A stretch of 64,000 bases of DNA from the NCBI RefSeq assembly GCF_011039205.1, contig NZ_JAAKEL010000010.1, positions 32,723 to 96,722 on the forward strand. Direction: 5' to 3'. The notes beneath the pieces were generated by a model. That model had not been told where the DNA came from, ran no database searches, and was given only the letters and a program-made list of their open reading frames with translations. Both the position numbers and the translations under genes were made by a program. Shown here in pieces: positions 1 to 9,573 of this stretch; position 1 is the first letter of the stretch; every line of letters begins with the position of its first letter. The DNA is from Dysgonomonas sp. ZJ279 (GTDB taxonomy: Bacteria > Bacteroidota > Bacteroidia > Bacteroidales > Dysgonomonadaceae).

Positions 1-105
1 ATAGTCTCCTAGTATTAGCACATTTTATGCTAAATCTATTGATATTTATCATACATTTGTAATGATTTAAAGGTTAGACATATACATTTTTAACTTCTGA
101 ATCTT

Positions 106-141
106 GATCGGGTGGTGTTTGGCGATGTCGCCCGATCTTTT
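106..141 (+). other. hairpin downstream of the fecR-like gene
   Basis: Arms GATCGGG (106-112) and CCCGATC (131-137) form a hairpin followed on the plus strand by TTTT. No plus-strand gene can be seen ending here, because positions 1-105 carry stops in all plus frames. The hairpin may therefore be a leader structure between the minus-strand anti-sigma gene and whatever follows beyond position 1, or a terminator for a gene outside the window. Confidence 0.35.
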
Positions 142-192
142 CAGCACTTAAATTTCACGTGTTCTTCATAGGCAGTGTATTTATTTTAGGTT

Positions 193-1395
193 TTACATAG
201 AGGTTTTTATTAGATTATAACTTTCATTATTATACTCTACTTTTATTGGTAAGGTAAAGGCCAGCCCGTTTAAGACATCGGCCAAATTATCTTTCATATC
301 TAATTTTCCCGAACATTTTAGATTTGCAATTTCACTCTCATAGTTAATTTCCACACCATAATATCTCGAAAGACGTGCTATAATTACTTCTAGTTTTTCA
401 CCATCAAAATAATAAAGACCCTTTATCCAAGAAGTATGCCTCTGAACATCTACGGTTTCCACATGTTCTTTTCCATTACTATACTCATACATTTGTGTCG
501 GGGATAGAAATGTATCTTTAGCATTATTTCTAGCTAATATTTTGACTGACCCACTTGCTAGTACAACTTGCTTATTTTTGTCTGATTCGTAAGCCATAAC
601 ATTAAATTTAGTTCCTAGAACCTGTACATCAATATTGCTTGTTCTCACTATAAACGGACGTTTAGAATCCGGATGAACCTCTATGAATATTTCTCCATCT
701 ACATAAATCTCTCTCTTTTCTCCTGCAAACTCAATCGGATAAACAACTCGTGTACCCGAGTTTACATACATTTTTGTTCCGTCGGCCAATGTTAGCTTTG
801 ATCTTCTACCTCTAGGGACTAAAAGCTGATTAAATGCAGCTGATTCATTTTTAGAAATTCCTTTTTCTGAAACTTTTATTTCAGTGGAGTCGTAAGCTAT
901 ATCAGATTCTTCGGTTAGCTGAATTGTCTTTTCCTTAGATAATATTAGTTGGATTTCCGTTTGAATATTTTCCACACGATTTTCCGCTGCATAATTCAGT
1001 ATATCGCTTGATTCAGTATAAGATTTATCGGTTATATATGGCAAGCTAAATACAACTATAGCAATACATGCAGCTATGCCGACAACGAAGGCAAGTTGTC
1101 TTCGTTTGTTTCTTTTCTTATTAATCATTTGGTTAGAAGTAACTATCCTATCCCATAGTTCGAGTTCCTCGGTATCCGACATGGAATCTTCTAACTCCAT
1201 TGAGCAAAGAAATTCTTTAGCTAAATTATACTCCACTACATTTACTTGACAAGTTTCTTCAAGTTTACACCAAAACTCTAAAGACTCTTCTGTCGGATTT
1301 TTTATAGAGGATATAAAAAAATCATCCTGTAAAAAATCATCGAATGTATATTGGGTATAATCTCTATTTAAATGTTCTTCTGGCATATTTTGCAT
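193..1395 (-). CDS. FecR-family anti-sigma factor
   Basis: Predicted inner-membrane anti-sigma factor of 400 residues. It has an acidic cytoplasmic N-terminus, one membrane segment at about residues 100-121 preceded by a basic stretch, a periplasmic FecR domain at about 192-285 (including the LTLADGTKMYVNSGTRVVYP stretch and VLGTKFNV), and a C-terminal DUF4974-like domain at about 330-398. In Bacteroidota these proteins hold an ECF sigma factor until a TonB-dependent (SusC-like) transporter signals substrate. The sigma partner lies directly upstream, 33 bp away, on the same strand. The usual SusC/SusD genes would follow beyond position 1 and are not visible, so the substrate is unknown. An alternative start is Met4. 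The family call is secure. Confidence 0.93.
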   Translation of the reverse strand: MQNMPEEHLNRDYTQYTFDDFLQDDFFISSIKNPTEESLEFWCKLEETCQVNVVEYNLAKEFLCSMELEDSMSDTEELELWDRIVTSNQMINKKRNKRRQLAFVVGIAACIAIVVFSLPYITDKSYTESSDILNYAAENRVENIQTEIQLILSKEKTIQLTEESDIAYDSTEIKVSEKGISKNESAAFNQLLVPRGRRSKLTLADGTKMYVNSGTRVVYPIEFAGEKREIYVDGEIFIEVHPDSKRPFIVRTSNIDVQVLGTKFNVMAYESDKNKQVVLASGSVKILARNNAKDTFLSPTQMYEYSNGKEHVETVDVQRHTSWIKGLYYFDGEKLEVIIARLSRYYGVEINYESEIANLKCSGKLDMKDNLADVLNGLAFTLPIKVEYNNESYNLIKTSM

Positions 1396-1428
1396 ATCGT
1401 TCTATATATAAGGAAACAATCATTATTG

Positions 1429-2019
1429 CTATTTATACTCACTTTTTTCAACAATTATCAAAGAATCTTTTATTTTTTTTAAAGATCTCTGAAGAAGATT
1501 TTGTACCGATTGATAATTCATATCCATTAGGATGCATATTTCATCTATACTCATTGACTCTATAAAACGGTAATGAACAGCCTCTTTCTGACGGGAAGTC
1601 AAAGTAGAAAGCAGATGAGTTACTTTATATTTAAGGTGGTTTTCAGTTTCTTTATTTATCAATTGTTCTTCGATAGTATCTTCAGTTTCTATAAGAAAAT
1701 CTTCAGTTTCCAGATCATCAATAGAATCAGTATATTTTTTTTGCAGTTTAAAAGCATTCAAGAGGCTATTTTTCAATGCCACAAACAAGTACAGTTTAAT
1801 ATTATTTGTAGAACTTAGATTGTTTCTATTGTGGTATATTCTCACAAATACATCATGAATACAATCTTTTATCAATTCTCTGTCGGCAGTAAATTGTAAG
1901 CCCTGAATAAATAATTTTTTAGAGTATTTTTTATAAATATAGCTGTATGCATCATCATCTCCCTTAAGGAAACTATCCCACAATGAAGAATCATTCTCAA
2001 AAGTATTTTTTGTTAACAT
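1429..2019 (-). CDS. ECF-type RNA polymerase sigma factor
   Basis: A 196-residue sigma-70 family protein of the extracytoplasmic-function class. Region 2 is at about residues 22-66 (KDCIHDVFVRIY at 51-62) and region 4, with the helix-turn-helix, at about 136-185 (LTSRQKEAVHYRF, then SIDEICILMD). The length is typical. It lies immediately upstream of and on the same strand as the FecR-type anti-sigma gene, the standard Bacteroidota order for cell-surface signalling at polysaccharide or siderophore loci. The target operon is expected beyond position 1. No clear promoter was identified in the 280 bp separating it from the divergent gene at 2300. Confidence 0.93.
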   Translation of the reverse strand: MLTKNTFENDSSLWDSFLKGDDDAYSYIYKKYSKKLFIQGLQFTADRELIKDCIHDVFVRIYHNRNNLSSTNNIKLYLFVALKNSLLNAFKLQKKYTDSIDDLETEDFLIETEDTIEEQLINKETENHLKYKVTHLLSTLTSRQKEAVHYRFIESMSIDEICILMDMNYQSVQNLLQRSLKKIKDSLIIVEKSEYK

Positions 2020-2299
2020 TTGTCCACAATGTGTTTTTAAGCATTAAATAAAAGGTTATTACATATTCTAGATAAATAGTACTTATTCAATACATTATCA
2101 ATATTTTACACAGGTTGAATAAGACGGGTGCAAATTACATAAATATAATGGAATTTTATATAGGATAAAATAGAAAAGAATTACAAACCAAATGATGAAG
2201 GCTGTTGCTATCAATATCTATTCAATTTAACATTTAATCCGCTTTTTAGGGAACAATAACATAACTTTTTCGTTTAAGATATAAATACATTAACATCAA

Positions 2300-3310
2300 A
2301 TGAGAAATAAAATAATCCCTGTTCTTCTATTTATTAGCATATTCTTTTTTAGTCACTGTTCTCAGAATAAAGAAAAAGACCCTGTAAGTAATAGTACTAC
2401 TACAGACTCGTTGGCAGCGGAAGACTCAAAGCCAATCTCTATTAACCCGGAAGACATAAAAATAGAAAAAGCTTTTCTGTATGATCAGTATACACTAGAA
2501 GACAGTTATCCTTATAAAGATACAACACGTATGTTTCAATGGGATAAGATACGCAAACGTTTGGCTTTACTTGATTCTATACAACAAACTCCAGCTACAT
2601 GGGCTATTCTGGAAAATTACAAGAATAAAAACGGCGAAGCACCTCTTGTGAAAACTTATAAACGAGACGAATATAAACGTATATCCGATACACTGGGGGT
2701 AGAACGATATCAAGGTATACCACTATACTTGCCAAATGACTCAATTACTCCACTCCGCTATGGCAGGGATGGGGCGCTTGTAAAGATTATTAAAGACAGT
2801 TCTAATTTCACCAAAATAGCAACTGTAGATTTTACAGGAGAATGGCTTGTGCCACAAAAATATATTAAGGTTATCAGAGATACAGTCACATTCAAAAAAG
2901 CTATTATTGTCGATCGCACTAATCAAAATATTATGACCCTTGACAAAGAAGATTCAAAATGGGTCGTAAGAAGTATGAACCCTGCAACCACAGGGCTGCA
3001 TAATCCTCCTTATGCCCAAGAGACACCTCTTGGTATGTTTGTCGTACAAGAAAAGAAGGTAAAGATGGTTTATCTGGCAGATGGATCGAAGGAAACAGGA
3101 GGGTATGCACCCTATGCCAGTCGCTTTACCAATGGTGGCTACCTGCATGGTGTTCCCGTAAATGTGCCACATACCAAACAGATAGAATTTAGTTCGTCGC
3201 TGGGAACAACTCCCCGTTCGCACATGTGTGTTCGAAATGCCACATCTCATGCCAAGTTTATGTACGATTGGGTGGAGTTAGAATCAACAATAGTATTCGT
3301 AATTGACTAA
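2300..3310 (+). CDS. L,D-transpeptidase (YkuD) lipoprotein
   Basis: A 336-residue lipoprotein: a hydrophobic signal ends in FFFSHC with the lipidated cysteine at residue 20. After a low-complexity linker and a domain of unknown role, the C-terminal YkuD domain starts near IIVDRTNQNIMTL. Visible catalytic features are the His in GYLHG and the nucleophile Cys310 in SHMCVRN. The family usually has SHGC(I/V)R, so the residue before the cysteine's neighbour is Met instead of Gly. Members form 3-3 crosslinks in peptidoglycan or attach proteins to it; which reaction applies here cannot be read from sequence. It stands alone, divergent from the sigma gene. Confidence 0.88.
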   Translation: MRNKIIPVLLFISIFFFSHCSQNKEKDPVSNSTTTDSLAAEDSKPISINPEDIKIEKAFLYDQYTLEDSYPYKDTTRMFQWDKIRKRLALLDSIQQTPATWAILENYKNKNGEAPLVKTYKRDEYKRISDTLGVERYQGIPLYLPNDSITPLRYGRDGALVKIIKDSSNFTKIATVDFTGEWLVPQKYIKVIRDTVTFKKAIIVDRTNQNIMTLDKEDSKWVVRSMNPATTGLHNPPYAQETPLGMFVVQEKKVKMVYLADGSKETGGYAPYASRFTNGGYLHGVPVNVPHTKQIEFSSSLGTTPRSHMCVRNATSHAKFMYDWVELESTIVFVID

Positions 3311-3534
3311 ACAAAACAAAATCCTAATATTTTAAAATAGAAAAAGCTTTTCCATAAAAATTGTTAGATAATACTGTATATTTCTTAAAAACAGGAACTA
3401 TATACAACTCCGGTGCGTTTTATAACTAAGCGACTATATTTAGTACATTCTATTGTATTTTAAATTGTAGTCTTTGCGGGAAATGCCAACCAACCACATT
3501 AAACAAGATTGTTGGCTCAATTAAATTTAGATTT

Positions 3535-3939
3535 ATGAAAAAGTTACTATTTTTAAGCATATCAATTTTGACAATGCTCGCTTTCGCTTCATGTAGCAGC
3601 GATGATGATGAAGCTCCTGCATTAGGAGCAAATGTACAAGTTACAGTAAAGAATTTATTGGGAACTCCTCAAAAAGGTACAACAGTTTATATGTATAAAG
3701 ATAAAGCTATTGACGATAATACAGAAAGTGCCAATGCTGATAGACAGGTTGTAACTGATGAAAACGGCGTAGCGACATTCAAACTTAATTTTACCGAATT
3801 AAATATTCTTGAATCTCAGACATCACTCTATTTTGCTGTATTTTATACTATTGGTGACACAGAAGGCGTTAAAGGTACTGCCGCTGTAACAGTAAAAAGG
3901 AATGATGCGAAACAAGTAGAGCTTCAAATTCCAATTTAA
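3535..3939 (+). CDS. small surface-type lipoprotein, Ig/transthyretin-like
   Basis: A 134-residue lipoprotein. The signal peptide ends in AFASC with lipidated Cys20, followed at once by SSDDDE. An acidic run just after the cysteine matches the lipoprotein export signal described for Bacteroidota surface lipoproteins, so surface exposure is inferred. The mature part (VQVTVKNLLGTPQKGTTVYMY, then TDENGVATFKLN) looks like a single carboxypeptidase-regulatory or transthyretin-like beta-sandwich. No catalytic motif is seen. It is followed after 11 bp by the alpha/beta hydrolase, suggesting one transcript. Function unknown. Confidence 0.75.
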   Translation: MKKLLFLSISILTMLAFASCSSDDDEAPALGANVQVTVKNLLGTPQKGTTVYMYKDKAIDDNTESANADRQVVTDENGVATFKLNFTELNILESQTSLYFAVFYTIGDTEGVKGTAAVTVKRNDAKQVELQIPI

Positions 3940-3950
3940 AATATAATATC

Positions 3951-4931
3951 ATGGGAGAGAATGTTCAAAAAGCACCCGATTACTTGAAAGATCCGCACCT
4001 AAGTCCGGCAGTCAAAGAGTACTTGAAAGTGCTAAACTCGGGAGGTCCGGTTGAAGCATTATCAAAAGAAGACGCCCGTAATGTATTGGTTACAGTACAA
4101 AAAGGGGTGAAAGTCGACTTATCGGGAATTGAGGAATCAGAAAAGATAATTAATGATAAAGATTATCCTGTTAAGTTGAATATCGTCCGACCAAAAGGTA
4201 TAAAAGAGAAACTACCTGTTTTTATTTTTATACATGGAGGTGGATGGATACTGGGCGACTATGATACGCACAAACGTATGGTTCGCGATTTAGTCGTTGA
4301 ATCGGGTTATGCAGCTGTATTTGTTAATTATACACCTTCTCCCGAAGCAAAATATCCGCAAGCTATCAATGAGATATATGCAGCTACAAAGTGGGTTGCA
4401 GAACATGGTAGCGAAATTAATGTGGATGGAAAGAATTTGGCTTTGGTAGGCAATAGTGTAGGTGGAAATATGGCAATAGCAACCAGTTTGTTGGCTAAAA
4501 AGAACAAAGGGCCGCATATTAAGCTCCAGATTCTATTGTGGCCAGTCGCAGATTCGTCCTTCAATACGGATTCTTATAAAATTTATGCAGAACAAAGATT
4601 CCTCTCTACTTCGTTAATGAAATGGATGTTCGATCAGTATACCACAGATCCGAAACAACGTAAAGAAATTTATGTTGCACCCTTGCAAGCGTCCCTCAAT
4701 GAGTTAAAAGGTCTGCCTCCTACCCTTATTCAGGTAGCAGAAAATGACATTTTGAGAGACGAAGGAGAAGCTCTTGGACGCAAACTGGACGAAGCCGGAG
4801 TAGAAGTAACAACTATACGCTACAATGGTGTAATCCATGATTTTGGCTTATTGAATGGTTTTGCGACTCTTCCTACCACGCGATCCTTATTCACCTATTC
4901 ATCTGCAATATTGAAACAGTATTTACAATAA
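3951..4931 (+). CDS. alpha/beta hydrolase, HSL/acetyl-esterase type
   Basis: A 326-residue cytoplasmic esterase-like enzyme of the hormone-sensitive-lipase group. Oxyanion-hole motif HGGGW at residues 95-99; nucleophile Ser169 in GNSVGG; acid Asp266 in AENDILRD; and His296 in VIHDFG complete the triad. There is no signal peptide. Such enzymes hydrolyse short acyl or aryl esters; the natural substrate cannot be inferred. It begins 11 bp after the small lipoprotein gene and is followed after 12 bp by a small membrane protein gene, then a strong terminator at 5181, so the three genes probably form one unit. Confidence 0.9.
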   Translation: MGENVQKAPDYLKDPHLSPAVKEYLKVLNSGGPVEALSKEDARNVLVTVQKGVKVDLSGIEESEKIINDKDYPVKLNIVRPKGIKEKLPVFIFIHGGGWILGDYDTHKRMVRDLVVESGYAAVFVNYTPSPEAKYPQAINEIYAATKWVAEHGSEINVDGKNLALVGNSVGGNMAIATSLLAKKNKGPHIKLQILLWPVADSSFNTDSYKIYAEQRFLSTSLMKWMFDQYTTDPKQRKEIYVAPLQASLNELKGLPPTLIQVAENDILRDEGEALGRKLDEAGVEVTTIRYNGVIHDFGLLNGFATLPTTRSLFTYSSAILKQYLQ

Positions 4932-4943
4932 AATTATATTATT

Positions 4944-5156
4944 ATGAAAAGAGTATTATTAGGTTTAGCAGTTGGTGCGGTAGTTGGATATGCAATCAGA
5001 AAACTACAAGATGATGGACAATTTGACTGCATCTGCGACTGCACTGACAAATTCCTCAGTAAATCGAAGAGAAATCTGAAAAATGTAGCAGACGTTGCAA
5101 AAAATGAAGCAGAATATTTGAAAGATCGTGTAGAAGACATGGTTGGAAAAAAATGA
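4944..5156 (+). CDS. small YtxH-like glycine-rich membrane protein
   Basis: A 70-residue protein with an N-terminal glycine-rich membrane helix (LLGLAVGAVVGYAIRKL) and a charged, probably helical tail, the arrangement of YtxH-like proteins. It carries three alternating cysteines (CICDC) just after the helix, an unusual cluster that might bind a metal or form disulfides. It is the last gene before the hairpin terminator at 5181-5210. Homologues are generally uncharacterised stress or membrane proteins; no function is assigned. Confidence 0.7.
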   Translation: MKRVLLGLAVGAVVGYAIRKLQDDGQFDCICDCTDKFLSKSKRNLKNVADVAKNEAEYLKDRVEDMVGKK

Positions 5157-5180
5157 TGCAAATGAAATTAGATTGATTGA

Positions 5181-5210
5181 CAAAGGAGGATATATTATCC
5201 TCCTTTGTTA
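5181..5210 (+). terminator. rho-independent terminator
   Basis: A perfect 12-bp stem, CAAAGGAGGATA (5181-5192) with TATCCTCCTTTG (5196-5207), loop TAT, followed by TTATTA. It closes the lipoprotein/hydrolase/YtxH-like unit. Confidence 0.85.
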
Positions 5211-5410
5211 TTACATATCATGTATGAAGCAATAAATCTACATATATTTCTACGGCCGAAAATCTTTTCATATTTTAGAAAGCTCAATATAATATTATTA
5301 ACTTTAAATATTATTTATTTTTCAGATTAAACCTTTTACAATTTATTATGTCTAACCACTTACGTTAGTTATACAGTTATCTATAATATACACATCCATG
5401 AATTGCATCT

Positions 5411-6496
5411 ATGAATAAAAAGGCGAAAATAGTACTGATAATAGTTATTGTACTGATAATTGCCGGAATGGCTTTTTATCCGAATATAAAAAACATGCTT
5501 CCAATTAAAGATGGAAAACTAGAAATACCAATAAGCAATGGAAACCGAGAACAACGGTCGCTGAATGTAAATGCACAGGTATTAAAATACGAAAATCTGG
5601 ATGACATTTTCAGAACAAAAGGGATACTGATGCCTGACGAAGAAGTCGATTTATCTTTTGAAACTTCCGGTAAGATCACGAATATCTATTTCAAAGAAGG
5701 AACCATTGTTAATAAAGGAGATCTGCTGGCTAAAGTAAACGATCAACTTCTACAAGCCGAATTGAAAAAGCTGGAAGCACAGAAACCATTGGCTGAGGAT
5801 CGTGTTTTTCGTCAAAAATCCCTATTGGAAAAAGACGCTGTAAGTCAGGAAGCCTATGAATCGGTAAATACTGAATTAGGAAAACTGAATGCCGATATAG
5901 AACTGGTTCGATCGAAAATAGCTCAGACTGAATTAAGAGCACCTTTTAGTGGAATTATTGGTCTACGCTTCATTAGCGAAGGTACTTATGTATCTCCCAC
6001 TACAATAATCTCGAAGCTAACAAAAGTTTCTCCTCTCAAAATTGAATTTTCGGTGAATGAAAGACAAGCTAATGAAATAAAACCGGGAACAGTTCTCACA
6101 TTTTCTTTAGATAATGATTTAAACAAATATCAGGCAAATGTATACGCTATCGAGTCTAACTTAGACAGGCAAACACTTACGCTTAAAGCCCGTGCAATCT
6201 ATCAAAACCCGGGAGGAAGACTTAAACCCGGTCATTCGGCTAATATTGAAATCAAACTTCAACAGATCAGAAATACGCTTGTTGTGCCAAGTCTCGCTAC
6301 AATAGCCGAAATGGGGCGTGATATTGCTTATATATACAAGGATGGTGTAGCACGACAAGTAACTGTAAAGAAAGGTATGAGAACAGCTTCGTCTGTACAA
6401 ATACTGGACGGATTAAGTCTTGGAGATACATTATTGATAAGTGGTGTTATGCAATTGCGTGATGGAATACCTGTCACACTCGACAATATAAATTAA
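5411..6496 (+). CDS. RND efflux periplasmic adaptor (HlyD/AcrA family)
   Basis: A 361-residue membrane fusion protein. An N-terminal hydrophobic anchor (about residues 5-24) is followed by the biotinyl-lipoyl-like segment (SFETSGKITNIYFKEGTIVN), a short coiled coil around EKDAVSQEAYESVNTELGKL, the second lipoyl half (ELRAPFSGIIGLRFISEGTY) and a beta-barrel/membrane-proximal domain. It bridges the inner-membrane pump to the TolC channel. The pump gene starts 2 bp after its stop. No TAnnTTTG promoter was found in the 254-bp upstream gap. Confidence 0.93.
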   Translation: MNKKAKIVLIIVIVLIIAGMAFYPNIKNMLPIKDGKLEIPISNGNREQRSLNVNAQVLKYENLDDIFRTKGILMPDEEVDLSFETSGKITNIYFKEGTIVNKGDLLAKVNDQLLQAELKKLEAQKPLAEDRVFRQKSLLEKDAVSQEAYESVNTELGKLNADIELVRSKIAQTELRAPFSGIIGLRFISEGTYVSPTTIISKLTKVSPLKIEFSVNERQANEIKPGTVLTFSLDNDLNKYQANVYAIESNLDRQTLTLKARAIYQNPGGRLKPGHSANIEIKLQQIRNTLVVPSLATIAEMGRDIAYIYKDGVARQVTVKKGMRTASSVQILDGLSLGDTLLISGVMQLRDGIPVTLDNIN

Positions 6497-6498
6497 CT

Positions 6499-9400
6499 AT
6501 GACAATCTCCGAATTAAGCATACGACGCCCTGTACTATCCACTGTATTAGTATTGATTATCTTCATATTGGGGATGATTGGCTATACCTATCTGGGAGTA
6601 CGTGAATATCCTAACATCGACAATCCTATTATTACGGTAAGTGTATCTTATCCGGGGGCTAATGCCGAAATTATCGAAAGCCAGATAACAGAACCTCTTG
6701 AACAAAATATCAACGGGATTCCCGGTATACGCTCGCTTGTCAGTAGCAGTAGTCAGGGATCGAGTAATATCACTGTTGAGTTCGAATTAAGTGTTGATCT
6801 CGAAACCGCTGCCAATGATGTTCGAGACAAAGTCTCACGGGCACAAAGATACCTCCCTCGCGACTGCGACCCTCCAACAGTATCGAAGGCTGATGCCGAT
6901 GCCAATCCAATTATACAGATTACAGTTCAAAGCGAAAAACGCTCATTGCTCGAGTTAAGTGAGATTGCCGAGCTAACAATCAAAGAACGTCTTCAAACGA
7001 TTCCAAATGTTAGTGCTGTTGAATTGTGGGGACAACACCGCTACTCTATGCGTTTGTGGCTAGACCCTGTAAAAATGGCATCTTATGGCATCACACCGAT
7101 GGATGTAAAAAATGCCATTGACAAAGAAAACGTAGAATTACCATCAGGAAGTATAGAAGGTGACAGGATAGAATTATCGATCCGCACACTTGGTTTGATG
7201 GAGACTCCCGAAGAGTTTAACAATCTGGTTATAAAGGAAGACAATTACAATGTCGTGCGCTTTGGGGACATTGGAACAGCCGAGTTAGGTACCGAAAACC
7301 CAAGAAACATTATGCGCAAAAATGGTATACCAATGGTTACAACCGTTATTATACCTCAACCGGGTGCCAATCAGATCGAAATATCGGACGAAACAATGAT
7401 CCGAATCGAGCAAATGAAGAAAGATTTACCCGATGATGTACAATTGGGCATTGCTTTCGATAATACAAAATTTATCAGAACATCGATATATGAAGTGGAA
7501 GAAACTATTTATATAGCATTCTTACTCGTTGTACTAATTATATTTGTCTTTCTACGCGATTGGCGTGTTACGTTAGTACCATGCGTCGTTATCCCTATAT
7601 CATTAATCGGAGCATTCTTCGTAATGTACGTTGCCGGATTCTCCATCAATGTATTGTCGATGCTTGCCGTCGTCTTGGCTGTAGGACTGGTAGTTGATGA
7701 CGCCATTGTGGTCACGGAGAATATCTATCTGAAAATAGAAGATGGTATGGCTCCTCTGCAAGCGGGTATAGAAGGATCCAAAGAAATATTTTTCGCCGTG
7801 GTGTCTACCACAATCACACTCGTAGCTGTATTTTTCCCTATCGTATTCCTCGAAGGAATGACTGGGCGTTTGTTCCGTGAGTTCAGTATCGTAATAGCAG
7901 GATCAGTACTCATATCGTCCTTTGTTGCCTTAACCTTTACACCAATGTTAGCAACTAAGCTATTAAAGAGAAACGATAAACCGGGGTGGTTTTACAGAAA
8001 AACCGATCCTTTCTTCAAAGGACTTAATTATGGATACAGCAAAGCATTACAATTTTTCTTAAGACATAAAATAGTTGTTTGGCCGATTATATTAATAACC
8101 ATTATTGCAATCGGTTATCTTGGTAAAAATATTCCCTCTGAAATGGCTCCTTTAGAAGACCGTTCCCAAGTATCGATCAGGGTTAGTGGTCCGGAAGGGG
8201 CAACATACGAATTTTACAGAGACTATACCGAGAAAATTGCTCAGGTAGTAGACTCGATCGCACCCGAACGAGAATCTAACATCGTACGGGCCAGAAGTGG
8301 TGGCGGTAATATCACAGTTGTTTTACCCAATATCGGAGATCGCGAACGAAGTCAGATGCAAATAGCTGATGCCCTTGCTCCCATCCTTCGTAAAGAAACT
8401 GAGGCCAGAGCTTTCGTCCAACAACAATCTACATTCGGCGGACGAAGAAGCAGTATGCCTATCCAATATGTGTTACAAGCCCCTAACATTGCTAAGCTGG
8501 AAGAATTTATCCCTCTGTTCATGCAAAAGGTAAATGAAAGCCCGATGTTTCAAATGGCAGATGTAAACCTCAAGTTTACAAAACCCGAGACACGAATTAA
8601 GATCGATAGAGATAAAGCCGCTTTACTCGGTGTAAGTACACGTGATATTGGACAGACGCTGCAATACGCCCTCAGTGGTCAGCGTATGGGATACTTTTAT
8701 ATGAATGGTAAACAATACCAGATATTAGGAGAGATAAACCGCCAGCAACGAAATACACCATTAGATTTAAAATCGATATATCTCAAAAATCTGAATGGAG
8801 ATATGATTCAGCTAGATAACCTTGTCGAACTTGAAGAGAGTGTTGCCCCTCCACAACTTTATAGATACAACCGTTTCAATTCAGCAACCGTATCTTCGGG
8901 ACTTGCACCGGGTGTAACTATTGGAGCAGGCCTCGACGAGATGGATCGTATAGCTAAAGAAACATTGGACGAAAGTTTCCGTACAGCATTAGCCGGAGAC
9001 TCTAAAGATTTCCGCGAAAGCTCTTCGAGTCTGATGTTTGCATTCTTATTAGCGATTGTTCTTATATTCCTTATATTAGCTGCCCAATTCGAAAGTTTCA
9101 AAGACCCATTTGTAATAATGCTTACCGTACCTTTGGCGATTGCCGGAGCACTCTTATTTATGTATATTTTCGATATAACGATGAATATATTTAGTCAGAT
9201 CGGTATTATTATGCTTATCGGGCTGGTAGCCAAAAATGGAATTCTGATCGTTGAATTTGCCAACCAACGGCAAGAATCGGGAATGACCAGACTTGAAGCT
9301 ATTCAAGGAGCATCGGTGCAACGTTTACGACCTATCCTCATGACCAGTTTTGCTACAATACTTGGTTTACTACCACTGGTTCTCGCCAGTGCAGAGGGTT

Positions 9401-9546
9401 CGAACGGACGTATAGCAATGGGTGTAGCCGTGATTGGTGGTATGCTAGTGTCTACATTCCTCACTGTATTCATTGTTCCTTGTATGTATTTATATATATC
9501 GACGGACAGAGATAAAAAACCTAAGAAAACGGAAGAAAACATCTGA
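6499..9546 (+). CDS. RND efflux pump, HAE1/AcrB family
   Basis: A 1015-residue proton-driven inner-membrane transporter, normal for AcrB relatives. It starts with the conserved ISELSIRRPVLSTVL helix, contains two large periplasmic loops and twelve membrane segments, and keeps the proton-relay aspartate pair in GLVVDDAIVVTENI and the lysine in GLVAKNGILIVEFAN. It works as a trimer with the adaptor upstream and the TolC-like protein downstream to expel hydrophobic or amphipathic compounds. The genes are nearly contiguous. The substrate is not predictable from sequence. Confidence 0.96.
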   Translation: MTISELSIRRPVLSTVLVLIIFILGMIGYTYLGVREYPNIDNPIITVSVSYPGANAEIIESQITEPLEQNINGIPGIRSLVSSSSQGSSNITVEFELSVDLETAANDVRDKVSRAQRYLPRDCDPPTVSKADADANPIIQITVQSEKRSLLELSEIAELTIKERLQTIPNVSAVELWGQHRYSMRLWLDPVKMASYGITPMDVKNAIDKENVELPSGSIEGDRIELSIRTLGLMETPEEFNNLVIKEDNYNVVRFGDIGTAELGTENPRNIMRKNGIPMVTTVIIPQPGANQIEISDETMIRIEQMKKDLPDDVQLGIAFDNTKFIRTSIYEVEETIYIAFLLVVLIIFVFLRDWRVTLVPCVVIPISLIGAFFVMYVAGFSINVLSMLAVVLAVGLVVDDAIVVTENIYLKIEDGMAPLQAGIEGSKEIFFAVVSTTITLVAVFFPIVFLEGMTGRLFREFSIVIAGSVLISSFVALTFTPMLATKLLKRNDKPGWFYRKTDPFFKGLNYGYSKALQFFLRHKIVVWPIILITIIAIGYLGKNIPSEMAPLEDRSQVSIRVSGPEGATYEFYRDYTEKIAQVVDSIAPERESNIVRARSGGGNITVVLPNIGDRERSQMQIADALAPILRKETEARAFVQQQSTFGGRRSSMPIQYVLQAPNIAKLEEFIPLFMQKVNESPMFQMADVNLKFTKPETRIKIDRDKAALLGVSTRDIGQTLQYALSGQRMGYFYMNGKQYQILGEINRQQRNTPLDLKSIYLKNLNGDMIQLDNLVELEESVAPPQLYRYNRFNSATVSSGLAPGVTIGAGLDEMDRIAKETLDESFRTALAGDSKDFRESSSSLMFAFLLAIVLIFLILAAQFESFKDPFVIMLTVPLAIAGALLFMYIFDITMNIFSQIGIIMLIGLVAKNGILIVEFANQRQESGMTRLEAIQGASVQRLRPILMTSFATILGLLPLVLASAEGSNGRIAMGVAVIGGMLVSTFLTVFIVPCMYLYISTDRDKKPKKTEENI

Positions 9547-9573
9547 TGTTTGATAACCCCAAACTACATAATT

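Noticed and set aside
9550..9573. N-terminal extension of the RND-operon TolC from TTG 9550
   Set aside because: The ATG at 9574 begins a proper signal peptide; the extra residues do not resemble one.
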